NCBI RefSeq assembly: GCF_031951985.1
Contig: NZ_JAVLVU010000001.1
Span: 4,030,001 to 4,094,000 of the forward strand
Direction: 5' to 3'
DNA: 64,000 bases
Origin: Mucilaginibacter terrae
Lineage (GTDB): Bacteria > Bacteroidota > Bacteroidia > Sphingobacteriales > Sphingobacteriaceae
The notes beneath the pieces are model-generated. The model did no database searches. It was given only the letters and a program-made list of their open reading frames with translations, and was not told the origin of the DNA. Shown in pieces: positions 43,626 to 51,593 of this stretch. Position 1 is the stretch's first letter, and every line of letters starts with the position of its first letter. A program made the translations under genes and the position numbers.

Positions 43626-44543
43626 ATGAGAAAAACCATACTACCTCTATGCTTTGCTTTTGTTATGGCTACTGCAAGTGCACAAACTAATCCGCCCATT
43701 AAACTTTACCCTAAAGGCGTACCCAACTCCAAACCCGCCCCGGCTACCTACGTAGAAAAAAATGAGGGCAACCGTGTAGGCATGGTAACCGACCCTACAC
43801 TTACCCCATTCTTCCCCGAAAAAGGCAAAGCCAATGGTGCCGCCATAATTGTGTGCCCCGGTGGTGGATACTCGCGTTTGGCTATTGACCACGAAGGTTG
43901 GGCTGTAGCTAAAAAGTTTGCCGATATTGGTGTTACCGCATTTGTGCTCACCTACCGTTTGCCCAGTGATGTTATTATGGAAGATAAATCCATTGGGCCG
44001 CTGCAGGATGCACAACGCTCGGTACAGTTAATACGCCAGCGTGCAAAAGAGTGGGGGATAGATACGGCAAGGGTAGGCATCATCGGCTTCTCGGCAGGCG
44101 GGCATTTGGCTTCAACAGCTATTACACATTTCAACAAAGCGGTAATCGATAATAAAGACAACATTAACCTGCGCCCAAGCTTTGGCGTACTGCTGTACCC
44201 GGTGGTTACCTTCGGTCCCGAAATGCACCGTGGCTCTAAAGAAAACCTGATAGGCAAAACACCAACCCCCGAACAAATAGACCTCTATTCTAACGAAAAA
44301 CAGGTAACCCCGGCAACCCCGCCTACGTTTTTAGTACACGCCCAGGACGATAAAACCGTACCCGTTGCCAACAGCATTATGTTTTACCAGGCCATGGTTA
44401 AAGCCGGTGTAAAAGGCGAACTGCACGTATACCAGGCAGGCGGCCACGGCTTTGGGCTGGTTAACAAAACCACTAAGGACGAATGGTTTGAGCTTTGCAA
44501 ACATTGGATGGATGCTAATGAGTGGTTAACGGCGGCGAAGTAA
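43626..44543 (+). CDS. Secreted alpha/beta hydrolase (acetyl-xylan-esterase/BD-FAE-like)
   Basis: 305 residues; signal peptide MRKTILPLCFAFVMATASAQ. The fold markers are ample: AAIIVCPGGGYSRLAIDHEGW (oxyanion region), nucleophile elbow GFSAGGHLAS near residue 155, acid in VHAQDDKTVP near 240 and His in GGHGFGL near 278. It resembles the family often labelled endo-1,4-beta-xylanase B or BD-FAE, i.e. esterases removing acyl groups from plant polysaccharides. A periplasmic role in carbohydrate de-acylation is likely, but no glycoside hydrolase neighbours support it. The nuclease-like gene follows after 6 bases. Confidence 0.88.
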   Translation: MRKTILPLCFAFVMATASAQTNPPIKLYPKGVPNSKPAPATYVEKNEGNRVGMVTDPTLTPFFPEKGKANGAAIIVCPGGGYSRLAIDHEGWAVAKKFADIGVTAFVLTYRLPSDVIMEDKSIGPLQDAQRSVQLIRQRAKEWGIDTARVGIIGFSAGGHLASTAITHFNKAVIDNKDNINLRPSFGVLLYPVVTFGPEMHRGSKENLIGKTPTPEQIDLYSNEKQVTPATPPTFLVHAQDDKTVPVANSIMFYQAMVKAGVKGELHVYQAGGHGFGLVNKTTKDEWFELCKHWMDANEWLTAAK

Positions 44544-44549
44544 TCGTTA

Positions 44550-45146
44550 ATGCAAAATCTCGATAAACTTCAGGCGCAATTAAAAACCGGTTCGGAGCCA
44601 TTGATTGCAGATGGAAATAGACTCGGTTTTTCTCTACTGGATTTTTGGCAATGGAGCGTATCTGATATTTTGAGTAATGCCACGCGGGGGCGATTTGCCG
44701 AATTTATTGTAGCTACTGCTACAGGCATAGATATAAAACAAGTTAGAGACGAATGGGCAGCTTATGATTTAGAAACACCCGACGGAATAAAGATCGAGGT
44801 AAAGTCGGCTGCATACTTACAATCCTGGTATCAAAAGGTGTTATCCAAAATATCATTCAGTATTAAACCGGCATTTTATTGGGATTATGAAACCAATAAA
44901 CCATCACCCGTTGCAAAACGCACTGCCGATGTCTACGTATTTTGCTTACTGCATTACAACGATAAGCAAACCGTAAACCCGTTGAATCTTGACCATTGGG
45001 AGTTTTATGTTGTGGCTACCGCTCAACTCGATTCACAGTTTCCAAATAGTGGTTCGATAAGTTTAAATAGCTTGAAGAAGTTAACTGAAGAAGTTTCTTA
45101 TCATAAATTGTTACCAGAGATAAACCGGCAGAATAATGCTGTTTAG
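44550..45146 (+). CDS. PD-(D/E)XK-superfamily nuclease-like protein, uncharacterised
   Basis: 198 residues, no signal or membrane segment. The centre has the layout of a restriction-endonuclease-like fold: a helix with a Glu (RGRFAEFIVA, Glu51), a strand with an Asp (AAYDLETPDG, Asp73 or Asp78), the strand IKIEVKSAAYL with Glu83-x-Lys85, and a later hydrophobic strand TADVYVFCLLH. D...ExK is the metal-binding catalytic pattern. It could be a lone restriction or repair nuclease; no methyltransferase or partner gene is adjacent. It is followed by a small membrane protein and an Imm32-like gene, giving a small accessory cluster. Specific family not recognised. Confidence 0.65.
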   Translation: MQNLDKLQAQLKTGSEPLIADGNRLGFSLLDFWQWSVSDILSNATRGRFAEFIVATATGIDIKQVRDEWAAYDLETPDGIKIEVKSAAYLQSWYQKVLSKISFSIKPAFYWDYETNKPSPVAKRTADVYVFCLLHYNDKQTVNPLNLDHWEFYVVATAQLDSQFPNSGSISLNSLKKLTEEVSYHKLLPEINRQNNAV

Positions 45147-45176
45147 TAGCCTATAGCTAACGATTCACTAACAAGC

Positions 45177-45461
45177 ATGCGAAATTACTTTAAGCCATCA
45201 TTTTTTGTAACCATTATATCGGGTGTAAATTTGCTATTGCATTATTCGTTCTGGTTTCATTTAATAAGGTTCAAAGGATATGAATATTCTTTCATTGTAT
45301 TGATGGGATTTTATTTTCCCGTAGTTCTTTTTGTTGGTACGGTCATCGTTATGTTTTACCGTAACAAAGCAAATTTGAATCAATGGACAATTCTTTTGAT
45401 AAACGCAGTAACCATTGTAACTACCCTTTATAAATTATGGCAGTTACAAGTAAATATTTAA
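45177..45461 (+). CDS. Small membrane protein, unknown
   Basis: 94 residues, with three predicted membrane helices (about 8-30, 38-61, 70-87), e.g. FIVLMGFYFPVVLFVGTVIVM. AT-rich and unlike the conserved genes nearby. No family recognised. Encoded 30 bases after the nuclease-like gene, same strand. Confidence 0.55.
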   Translation: MRNYFKPSFFVTIISGVNLLLHYSFWFHLIRFKGYEYSFIVLMGFYFPVVLFVGTVIVMFYRNKANLNQWTILLINAVTIVTTLYKLWQLQVNI

Positions 45462-45485
45462 GTTCAAAGTCCAAATTCGCGTAAT

Positions 45486-45515
45486 TTTAGCCTATGGTTG
45501 GCGTTGTCACAACCA
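45486..45515. repeat. Family G repeat, diverged copy
   Basis: ttttagcctatggttggc followed by gttgtcacaacc, just before the Imm32-like gene; compare 33866-33899. Confidence 0.45.
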
Positions 45516-45527
45516 TTTACATATTTT

Positions 45528-45854
45528 ATGAAAAATTACCAATCTGAAATTACAGGCCATGTAGATATTTTCGTTGCCAATAACGAAGAAGAATTTGAAG
45601 GCACAGTAGAAAAGTGGCAGGAAGTATTAATTCATGGCGACCCTGAAGGACTGAGATCATTGGCAAAACTTTTAGTTAAAATTGCCGATTTTAACCAGGA
45701 GGATGAAATAAGTTTACCAACAGGAGCAAGAGAACATGTGCATTTGCGACCTGATTTACATATAAGTAAAAGTTCGGTACAAGTTATTGTAGGTAGACTT
45801 GACGCAAAGAGTACAGGTGCTTTTTATGACCGCTACGTGCCAAAGTCTAAATAA
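45528..45854 (+). CDS. Imm32-like protein (tentative)
   Basis: 108 residues, starting MKNYQSEITGHVDIF at ATG 45528; an upstream in-frame TTG lies in a repeat and is rejected. It is acidic and soluble. The mid part GDPEGLRSLAKLLVKIAD and the C-terminal HVHLRPDLHISKSSVQVIVGRLD resemble immunity protein 32-type proteins of polymorphic toxin systems. No toxin gene is adjacent, so it may be an orphan immunity gene, or the likeness may be coincidental. Confidence 0.5.
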   Translation: MKNYQSEITGHVDIFVANNEEEFEGTVEKWQEVLIHGDPEGLRSLAKLLVKIADFNQEDEISLPTGAREHVHLRPDLHISKSSVQVIVGRLDAKSTGAFYDRYVPKSK

Positions 45855-45862
45855 TTTGCAGC

Positions 45863-45903
45863 TAAAACTAAACAATTCGTATTAATTCCCTAAATTAGTT
45901 TTA
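45863..45903. terminator. Weak AT-rich hairpin between converging genes
   Basis: taaaactaa (45863-45871) pairs with ttagtttta (45895-45903); long loop and few GC pairs, so only a possible terminator. Confidence 0.3.
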
Positions 45904-45905
45904 AC

Positions 45906-46668
45906 TCAAAACCTCCTCAAATAAGTAAAATCAACCAATTCCCCATAAGGTATATTAGCAGGCTGCCCCAAACTAAACCATGGCGAACCATTTTGCACGA
46001 TCTGGATGTTTTGCGCAGGCATAAAGCTTTGCGCTAACAGGAGCACCTTTTTACCATTGGCAGCTGTGGCAGTGTTTACCACTATAAAGCAATGCCCCGG
46101 CGATCCGCCTTTAATAAATACATCGCCAATTTGCAGGTCGGCGGCGTTGGTTACCTTTTTCAGTTCTTTTTCGAGCGATAGGGTACCGGCGTATGAGAAC
46201 ACGAGGTTCATGTAACGTAAAAAGTTTTTGTAGCTATAATCTCTGGCAGACTGTTTTTTCCAAGTGCCGTTTTGCTGATAGCGATAGCCGTTGGCATAAT
46301 GTACAAAATCGCATTTAAAGCCGCTGGTGAAGTTAAAGCTGATGGCATCATAATCTTTACGGGCAAACAGGTATTCTGCACGAAGGCGCATAACCGCATC
46401 GGCACATTGCTGTAAGTCCTGGCTGCCAATGCTCATGTTAATTACTCCCGCGGTATAGGCGTCGGTACGGGCTTTATTGCCTTGATAAGTAAGCGTGTGC
46501 GTTCCGGCAGGCAACAGGGGCAAGGTTTTGCAAATAACTGGCAAAGCTTCCGGCTGGCGTTGTTGCTGTTTTATACCCCTGTGGTGGAGCGAAACGTTGT
46601 TGCACAGTATCGGGTTTGGTAAAAGCCATTAGCAGACTTACCGATAGTAGTAAAATTAATTTTTTCAT
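45906..46668 (-). pseudogene. DUF4846 protein, frameshifted
   Basis: Two minus-strand frames form one DUF4846 protein of about 250 residues. The first (from 46668) gives a signal peptide MKKLILLLSVSLLMAFT, then QRFAPPQGYK and FASYLQNL before running into a wrong frame. The second (45906-46544) gives LPLLPAGTHTLTYQG and the body: DLQQCADAVMRLRAEYLF, DAISFNFTSGFKCDF, GDVFIKGGSPGHCFIVV and AQSFMPAQNIQIV. One C too many at 46524-46525 explains the break; removing it yields QNLPLLPAG. The Gly-His-Cys-like stretch (SPGHCF) could be active, but the function of DUF4846 is unknown. It is coupled to the M23 peptidase gene (4-base overlap). Confidence 0.8.
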
Positions 46669-47390
46669 AAGGTAGAGGCTTTGATAAGATTTTGATACGG
46701 ATTAAATGGCACCGGCAATCCGTTCACCAACCTGAATGCCGAAAAGTGCAAATGTGTAGGCGAACGCTTTTTGTAAGCATTCAATCCTGTGCGACCAACC
46801 TCGGCAATTTTTTGTCCGCGTTTTACCACATCGCCGGTTTTTACAAAAAGCTGTCGGTTGTGCGCGTAATAGCTAAATAAGTTTAAACCGGGGTGATACA
46901 CCCATATGCATTTGCCGCCCCTTAACGCACTACCTACATCCCATTGCGGTGTGCACGATACTACAACCCCGTCTGTTACGGCCAACACCTCTACCGGTTT
47001 CAGGGTTTTATCATCAAAGGTGTCCTGGTTGCGGTCGGTAATAAAAATATCATGGGCGGGGTGCGCCGTGTGTTTATTGCCATCTAAAAAATGATAGCCC
47101 TTGTCAAAATAACCATTGCCCTTAACCCCGCCAATAGCATTGGCCTTGTAGCCTTTCAGCGGAAAGGTCCAGGCATCGGGACTATTGAAACCGGCATTTT
47201 TGTCGATTTGGGTAATGAGGTGGGTCAGCTTTTTAGTTGCCGTTTTACGGTCGATGGTATTATTGGTAACTGTTTTATTTAGACTATCTAACTGGATACA
47301 ATAATTTACTACCGCATTTTGCTGGGCATATAGTTTAGTGCCGCAAAAGATAAAAAGCAGTATGATGGTCAGAAATTTAGGCGTATTCAT
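46665..47390 (-). CDS. M23 family metallopeptidase
   Basis: 241 residues; signal peptide MNTPKFLTIILLFIFCGTKLYA. The LytM-type zinc site is present: His and Asp in HPAHDIFI (near 112), and HLHFS near 215. Between them lie the strand GVVVSCTPQWDVG and the conserved FSYYAHNRQLFVKTGDVVKRGQ. These enzymes cut peptide cross-links in peptidoglycan. The extended N-terminal region (25-100) is not recognised. A 4-base overlap with the DUF4846 gene suggests a joint periplasmic function. Confidence 0.88.
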   Translation of the reverse strand: MNTPKFLTIILLFIFCGTKLYAQQNAVVNYCIQLDSLNKTVTNNTIDRKTATKKLTHLITQIDKNAGFNSPDAWTFPLKGYKANAIGGVKGNGYFDKGYHFLDGNKHTAHPAHDIFITDRNQDTFDDKTLKPVEVLAVTDGVVVSCTPQWDVGSALRGGKCIWVYHPGLNLFSYYAHNRQLFVKTGDVVKRGQKIAEVGRTGLNAYKKRSPTHLHFSAFRLVNGLPVPFNPYQNLIKASTL

Positions 47391-47434
47391 GGCATGCCCA
47401 AGGTAGACATTTCTTTCAGGAATTTAATCTGGGT

Positions 47435-47968
47435 TTACTTCTTTTGCCAATCGGCTTTATCAATACCATACACAAAATTCAACTTTGGTGCTTCGCCGTA
47501 ATAAGTTACCTCCTGCTCGCCGGTTTTATTAGCGCCCAACCGGCCAATGGCAATTTGCGAACGGATATTATTTGCCCCAATATGAAAGTAAACGCTCTCC
47601 ACAAACTGAAAAGCATAATCCAACATCAGGGCTTTAACCACCGGGTTTATACCTTTGCCCCATGATGCTGTGCCGTAAAAGGTGTAACCAATAAACAGGT
47701 TTGAATCTTCGGCATTGTAATCATAAAAGCGCGTGCTGCCAATGGTTGCCCCTGTTGTTTTATCAATAACCTTAAACGCACCACCACTTTGTATAGCCCC
47801 ATCAAAAAAGTTCCGGAAAACGTCTTCCTTCCAGCGATCCTTGTTAGGATGCTGTGCCCATACCTCCGGATCGGATGCCACGGCATATAGCGCGTCAAAG
47901 TCTGCTTCGTGTAACGGAATGAGAGCGATGGTTTCGTTTTCGAGTACGGGTTGCAGTTTAATGCTCAT
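47435..47968 (-). CDS. GNAT family N-acetyltransferase (RimJ/RimL type)
   Basis: 177 residues with the GNAT fold. It starts MSIKLQPVLENETIALIPL, followed by FKVIDKTTGATIGSTRFYDY (beta 3-4), the acetyl-CoA region TFYGTASWGKGINPVVKALML (a variant of R/QxxGxG/A, here W-G-K-G-I), and VYFHIGANNIRSQIAIGRLG near 130. Such proteins acetylate ribosomal proteins or small molecules; acceptor unknown. It lies 16 bases downstream of the SirB1-like gene on the same strand. Confidence 0.87.
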   Translation of the reverse strand: MSIKLQPVLENETIALIPLHEADFDALYAVASDPEVWAQHPNKDRWKEDVFRNFFDGAIQSGGAFKVIDKTTGATIGSTRFYDYNAEDSNLFIGYTFYGTASWGKGINPVVKALMLDYAFQFVESVYFHIGANNIRSQIAIGRLGANKTGEQEVTYYGEAPKLNFVYGIDKADWQKK

Positions 47969-47984
47969 TTGGGCTAAGCTTTAT

Positions 47985-48842
47985 TTATTGCAATACCGCC
48001 AATAGCTCATTCAGCTCCTGTACTTTCTCCATCGACCCTAATTGTTCATAGGAACTGATGAGGTTGCGCAATATGCGGCGCACAATATCGGTATTGGTGC
48101 AGGGTTCATAAAACTGCTTGTCGGTATTGAGGTTAAGCTGTTTTAAAAACATATCTACATCGCGCCTGCCAAATATGTGGCCTTTATTAAAGGCATTGAT
48201 GTAAAATAGCACCCCGCTCTCAAATTCCGATTTGGCAGCCTCATCCATGTAAGCCAGTATAAAATGCTGCGGCAGGTTTACCCCATATACAGGAATATCC
48301 AGCTTTTGCGCAATTACCGAATAAATAATAGCCAGCGATATCTGATTGCCTTTTTTGCTTTCCAAAACCTGGCTCAGGTAACTGTTTTGCGGGTCTTGAT
48401 GATTGCTGGTATTACCACTAAAACCATGCAGGTTGTACAGCACATGGTTTATGAGTTTTATCTGATCGGCAGGGCTGCCCTCAAACATCATTTGCATCCA
48501 TATATCGCGTTTTATTTCCTCGATCTGGTTGATGATCTTTTGCTCGTCGAGGTCGGGGTACTGGTATTTATTGATGATGAGTGCACCGCGTAACAGGTCG
48601 AATGCGCCGCTTTGATGCCAAAGTTCCAGTTCGTTTTTAGTGATGCTGAATTGTATTTCGTGCACCAGGTTGGCTATGCGGTCTTGTTGTATGGGATCAA
48701 AAGCCTGCTCCCAGGCGTTTTCCAGGTAGCCAATTGCCTCGGGACCATATGATATCAGTTTATCATGTACATGTTCAAAAATCTCGCGGTCGGGATCATC
48801 CAGCAAACGGATGAGAGAGTTTATTTCAGCTTCGTTAATCAT
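47985..48842 (-). CDS. SirB1-like transglutaminase-fold protein
   Basis: 285 residues from ATG 48842 (MINEAEINSLIRLLDD); a TTG 15 bases upstream is possible but less likely. The N-terminal part (1-110) is a helical HEAT-like region. The central region has the SirB1 core: INHVLYNLHGFSGN, the long SYLSQVLESKKGNQISLAIIYSVIAQKLDIPVYGVNLP (given here only as landmarks ESKKGNQISL and VYGVNLPQHFIL), and FGRRDVDMFLKQL. Catalytic Cys of true transglutaminases is replaced, so it is probably not an enzyme of that type. Divergent from the methyltransferase-like gene, 44 bases between starts. Confidence 0.8.
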   Translation of the reverse strand: MINEAEINSLIRLLDDPDREIFEHVHDKLISYGPEAIGYLENAWEQAFDPIQQDRIANLVHEIQFSITKNELELWHQSGAFDLLRGALIINKYQYPDLDEQKIINQIEEIKRDIWMQMMFEGSPADQIKLINHVLYNLHGFSGNTSNHQDPQNSYLSQVLESKKGNQISLAIIYSVIAQKLDIPVYGVNLPQHFILAYMDEAAKSEFESGVLFYINAFNKGHIFGRRDVDMFLKQLNLNTDKQFYEPCTNTDIVRRILRNLISSYEQLGSMEKVQELNELLAVLQ

Positions 48843-48886
48843 GTTCACCTCTTTCAAAATGTAAAGCTTTGTCTATTTTTACAACC

Positions 48887-49480
48887 ATGTTCAGCCTTAA
48901 GTTTGCTTTCAGCCATTTTTTGCATCAGCATAAAGCCATAAACCGGCATGGGCTGCATTCGCCCTTTGTGTACCGGTTGGTTGATGAGGTAATTTACGAT
49001 TTTTCTGAAAAAAAAGTATACGCCGATATTGAAAAAAAGCTCTCCACAGGCAAAAAATTAGATGGTACCGACAAACTTCTGCACCGTTTAATAGCAGATG
49101 CCAAGGCTCAAAATGTATGGGTTTTAGGCAAGTATCAGGCTGTAAAACAGCTGGTTATTGACGGTTCAGCAACTGCCCTGAGTCTGAAAAATATCAATAA
49201 GCCAGAGGACTGGAAAGACAGTACAGCGCCTGATGTGATTTACCTGGATGCCAAGCTCAATCCGCAATCGGCTATGGATTATTTCAACAAGGTAATACCC
49301 CGTATGCAGGCCGATACATTGCTTGTGGTGGATAATATTCACCATAACCCGCTAACCAAAACCACCTGGGGTATCATGACCTCACACGTTAAAGTAACCG
49401 CATCAGTTAACCTGTTTTGGCTGGGGCTGGTTTATTGCCGGCCAGGGCAGGTGAAAGAAGATTTTTTCATCAAGTTTTAG
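48887..49480 (+). CDS. Degenerate methyltransferase-like protein
   Basis: 197 residues. The ends match a Bacteroidota class I methyltransferase family: NRHGLHSPFVYRLVDEVIYD at the start and, later, PDVIYLDAKLNPQSAMDYF, TLLVVDNIHH and VTASVNLFWLGLVYC. The middle, where relatives have two Rossmann strands and the glycine-rich SAM-binding loop, is shortened to about 40 residues with no GxGxG (only NVWVLGKYQAVKQLVI). SAM binding is therefore doubtful. ATG 48887 (MFSLKFAFSHFL) is chosen over an earlier in-frame codon. Function unknown. Confidence 0.65.
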   Translation: MFSLKFAFSHFLHQHKAINRHGLHSPFVYRLVDEVIYDFSEKKVYADIEKKLSTGKKLDGTDKLLHRLIADAKAQNVWVLGKYQAVKQLVIDGSATALSLKNINKPEDWKDSTAPDVIYLDAKLNPQSAMDYFNKVIPRMQADTLLVVDNIHHNPLTKTTWGIMTSHVKVTASVNLFWLGLVYCRPGQVKEDFFIKF

Positions 49481-49772
49481 TTGGGGAGCGAGGATGGGGG
49501 AGCGGTTTGAATGGTGTTTGAAGTTGCCCCGCTCTCCGCTCCAGCCCCCTCGCTCTTAACACCTGTTATTCTCCGATTTTTTCTTCTGAAAACCACGAAA
49601 TTACACGAAAAGTTACGGTTTTTTCATGGTGTTCAATTTTAGTGTTTCATAAAGGTATTAAACGCATGCAACGCAGTTGAACACCTTGAACACCGACATA
49701 ATCCTGTCGGTACTTTTTGGGGGGTGGGGGAGGAGTGATTACAAACCAGCTGCACTTTGCAAACAATAACCC
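49481..49772. other. Gene-free gap with CT/AG inverted arms
   Basis: ggggagcgaggatgggggag near 49483 and ctccgctccagccccctcgc near 49535 form a rough inverted pair after the methyltransferase-like gene. The remainder (ccacgaaattacacgaaaag and a gttgaacaccttgaacaccg stretch) is repeat-like. No coding frame. Confidence 0.5.
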
Positions 49773-49780
49773 TACCTTTG
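49773..49780 (+). promoter_or_regulatory. -7 element of the outer-membrane protein gene
   Basis: TACCTTTG, 30 bases before ATG 49811. The nearest TTG is too close (13 bases), so only this half is supported. Confidence 0.45.
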
Positions 49781-49810
49781 CGCTTTAATCAACCTGTGGC
49801 CGCTGCTTAA

Positions 49811-50956
49811 ATGAAAAAATACTTTATACTTTTTTTACTGTGTACCCTAAGTGCGTTGCCCGCGCTTGCCCAACCTAAATTCATAAAAAATATTACCCCA
49901 AAATTTGTGCGCAAAATGCTGTTCGAAAAAGACAGCAGCCGTAGTGCCAGCTTCTTTTTGCTGCCTGTAGTTAGCTCGGCACCCGAAACCGGTTTGGAGC
50001 TGGGTGCATCAACCCTTTACTCGTTTTATACCGATACCAGCAGTATAACCCGCGTATCAAATGTGTTTGCCTATGGCACTTTTACCACCGAAGGGCAGCA
50101 GCGCGTTAGTGTAAGCACATCCTACTGGACGGCTCAAAACCGTTACCACTATAACGGGTTGGTGAGCTATGTTAATTTCCCTTTCAATTTTTACGGTATA
50201 GGTAATAATACGGTGAAGGCCGATGAGCAACGCATCAGCGAAAAACGGCTGCGTATAAATTTTAACGGCGAAAAGCGTTTTGGTAACTGGTACCTGGGCT
50301 ATGTACTGGGCGGTTATAACTACACTTACCGTATTGATAATTTAGGCAAATCTTTTGAAGCACAACTTACGCCTTACGACCGCAACGGCGGCGCCGGTAT
50401 TTTTGCCGGACCAAACATCACCTTTGATAACCGCAACAATAACACCTACACTACCAAGGGTATGGTGGTAAACGCTTACCTAAACGTTATGCACGGCCTT
50501 TTTGCCGATAATAACTACAAAGGAAGCCTTTTTAACATCGAGTATGCCCAGTTTTTTAAACTGCATAAGCGCTGGGTGCTGGGTATAGATATTCAGGAGC
50601 AAAGCTTACTGGGCAGCCAAACCCCATTTTACCTGCTGCCCGAAATGGGTAACGACGAAATAATGCGGGGCTATTACAACGGCCGCTACCGCGACAAAAA
50701 CTTGCTGGCCGGCCAAACCGAACTGCGTTACCGCCTGAGCGACCGTTTTGGCCTGGCTGCCTTTGCCGGTACTGGCGCTGTTTTCAGGAATGATTTAAAC
50801 CTTAAACAGTTTAAGCCCAACTACGGCGGCGGTTTACGTTATTTCTTTGATACCGAAAAGGGCTTAACCATGCGTGTTGATTACGGCGTAGGCCAGCAAG
50901 CGGCAGGGGAGAAGCGGCAGCAAGGGTTTTATATGAGTTTAGGGGAGGCGTTTTAG
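49811..50956 (+). CDS. BamA/TamA-like outer-membrane beta barrel
   Basis: 381 residues; signal peptide MKKYFILFLLCTLSALPALAQ. No POTRA domains; from about residue 45 the sequence is a run of amphipathic strands, starting FFLLPVVSSAPETGLELGAS (the Omp85 barrel start) and including FAGPNITFDNRNNNTYTTKG and GQTELRYRLSDRFGLAAF near 305. The end GFYMSLGEAF has the terminal aromatic typical of barrels. Likely a 16-strand surface-antigen (D15)-type protein; without POTRA it is unlikely to be the main assembly factor. Cargo or role unknown. Confidence 0.85.
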   Translation: MKKYFILFLLCTLSALPALAQPKFIKNITPKFVRKMLFEKDSSRSASFFLLPVVSSAPETGLELGASTLYSFYTDTSSITRVSNVFAYGTFTTEGQQRVSVSTSYWTAQNRYHYNGLVSYVNFPFNFYGIGNNTVKADEQRISEKRLRINFNGEKRFGNWYLGYVLGGYNYTYRIDNLGKSFEAQLTPYDRNGGAGIFAGPNITFDNRNNNTYTTKGMVVNAYLNVMHGLFADNNYKGSLFNIEYAQFFKLHKRWVLGIDIQEQSLLGSQTPFYLLPEMGNDEIMRGYYNGRYRDKNLLAGQTELRYRLSDRFGLAAFAGTGAVFRNDLNLKQFKPNYGGGLRYFFDTEKGLTMRVDYGVGQQAAGEKRQQGFYMSLGEAF

Positions 50957-51000
50957 GTAGAAGACACACACCGGGCCTACCCGGGAGGGAGGGGAATATG

Positions 51001-51084
51001 CGTCATTGCGAGGTACGAAGCAATCTCTGCGGATGCAAAGCGTACATGCACAGTTCAGAGATTGCTTCGTACCTCGCAATGACG
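51001..51084. repeat. Family A palindromic element (full copy 3)
   Basis: 29-base perfect arms around a 26-base spacer starting cggatgcaaagcg. The spacer is close to that at 4592 and is the reverse complement of the one at 29413. Confidence 0.85.
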
Positions 51085-51593
51085 TGAATTGTTACTGCAG
51101 TTTGCGTTAGGGATAGTAGTGGAAACCCCGGAACGCAGCATAGCGGAGTGAGGAGTTGGAACGAATAGCCCGGGCCGGAGGCAACGCCCATATTTAAATT
51201 ATTAAGTTATTGGGTTAATTAGTTATTAGTTTGCAAGTGTTCAGTAGCACAAGTCACCTATCTCACCACTCATCCGCGCTAAAACTTGCGTTAAAAACGT
51301 ATTGTGATTTTCTCCTTGGGTCGAAATGACAGGATGGAGGATTATATCAAAAAGCATTCTGTCAGTTCTAAAACTTCCATCCAATTCTGGTTCAAGAAAT
51401 GTTCAGAGGTTGCTTCGACGGCACTGCTTTTGCCCCTCTCTGTCTCGCAAGGACGTGTTAGGAAGTTCAGCCGATATTCTGTTAATTCTCCAATTCTGAA
51501 AATTCTGATCCAGGCACTTCCCACACAAAACTTTAATAATTCTTTAATAAACAAAATAGCTACTTTTGCGGCTATTATAAAAAACGATTGATC
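51085..51593. other. Repeat-rich gap before the deoxyhypusine-synthase-like gene
   Basis: Contains a gc-rich stretch (ggaacgcagcatagcggagt, gcccgggccggaggc near 51130-51185) that looks like a further interspersed element, a family B right-half fragment (ccttgggtcgaaatgacagg, 51314-51333), and tandem-like ttctgaaaattctgatcc sequence near 51495. The last resembles 2630-2660 in inverse orientation. No convincing gene. Confidence 0.5.
51561..51568 (+). promoter_or_regulatory. -7 element of the deoxyhypusine-synthase-like gene
   Basis: TACTTTTG, 25 bases before ATG 51594; no good -33 TTG found. Confidence 0.45.

Noticed and set aside
47985..49480. Toxin-antitoxin or defence pair from the divergent SirB1-like and methyltransferase-like genes
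   Set aside because: Both resemble housekeeping-type families common in Bacteroidota; nothing beyond divergence links them.
51304..51593. 95- and 101-codon frames on both strands before the deoxyhypusine-synthase-like gene
   Set aside because: They start in a repeat fragment, contain AT-rich repeat-like sequence and overlap the downstream promoter region.
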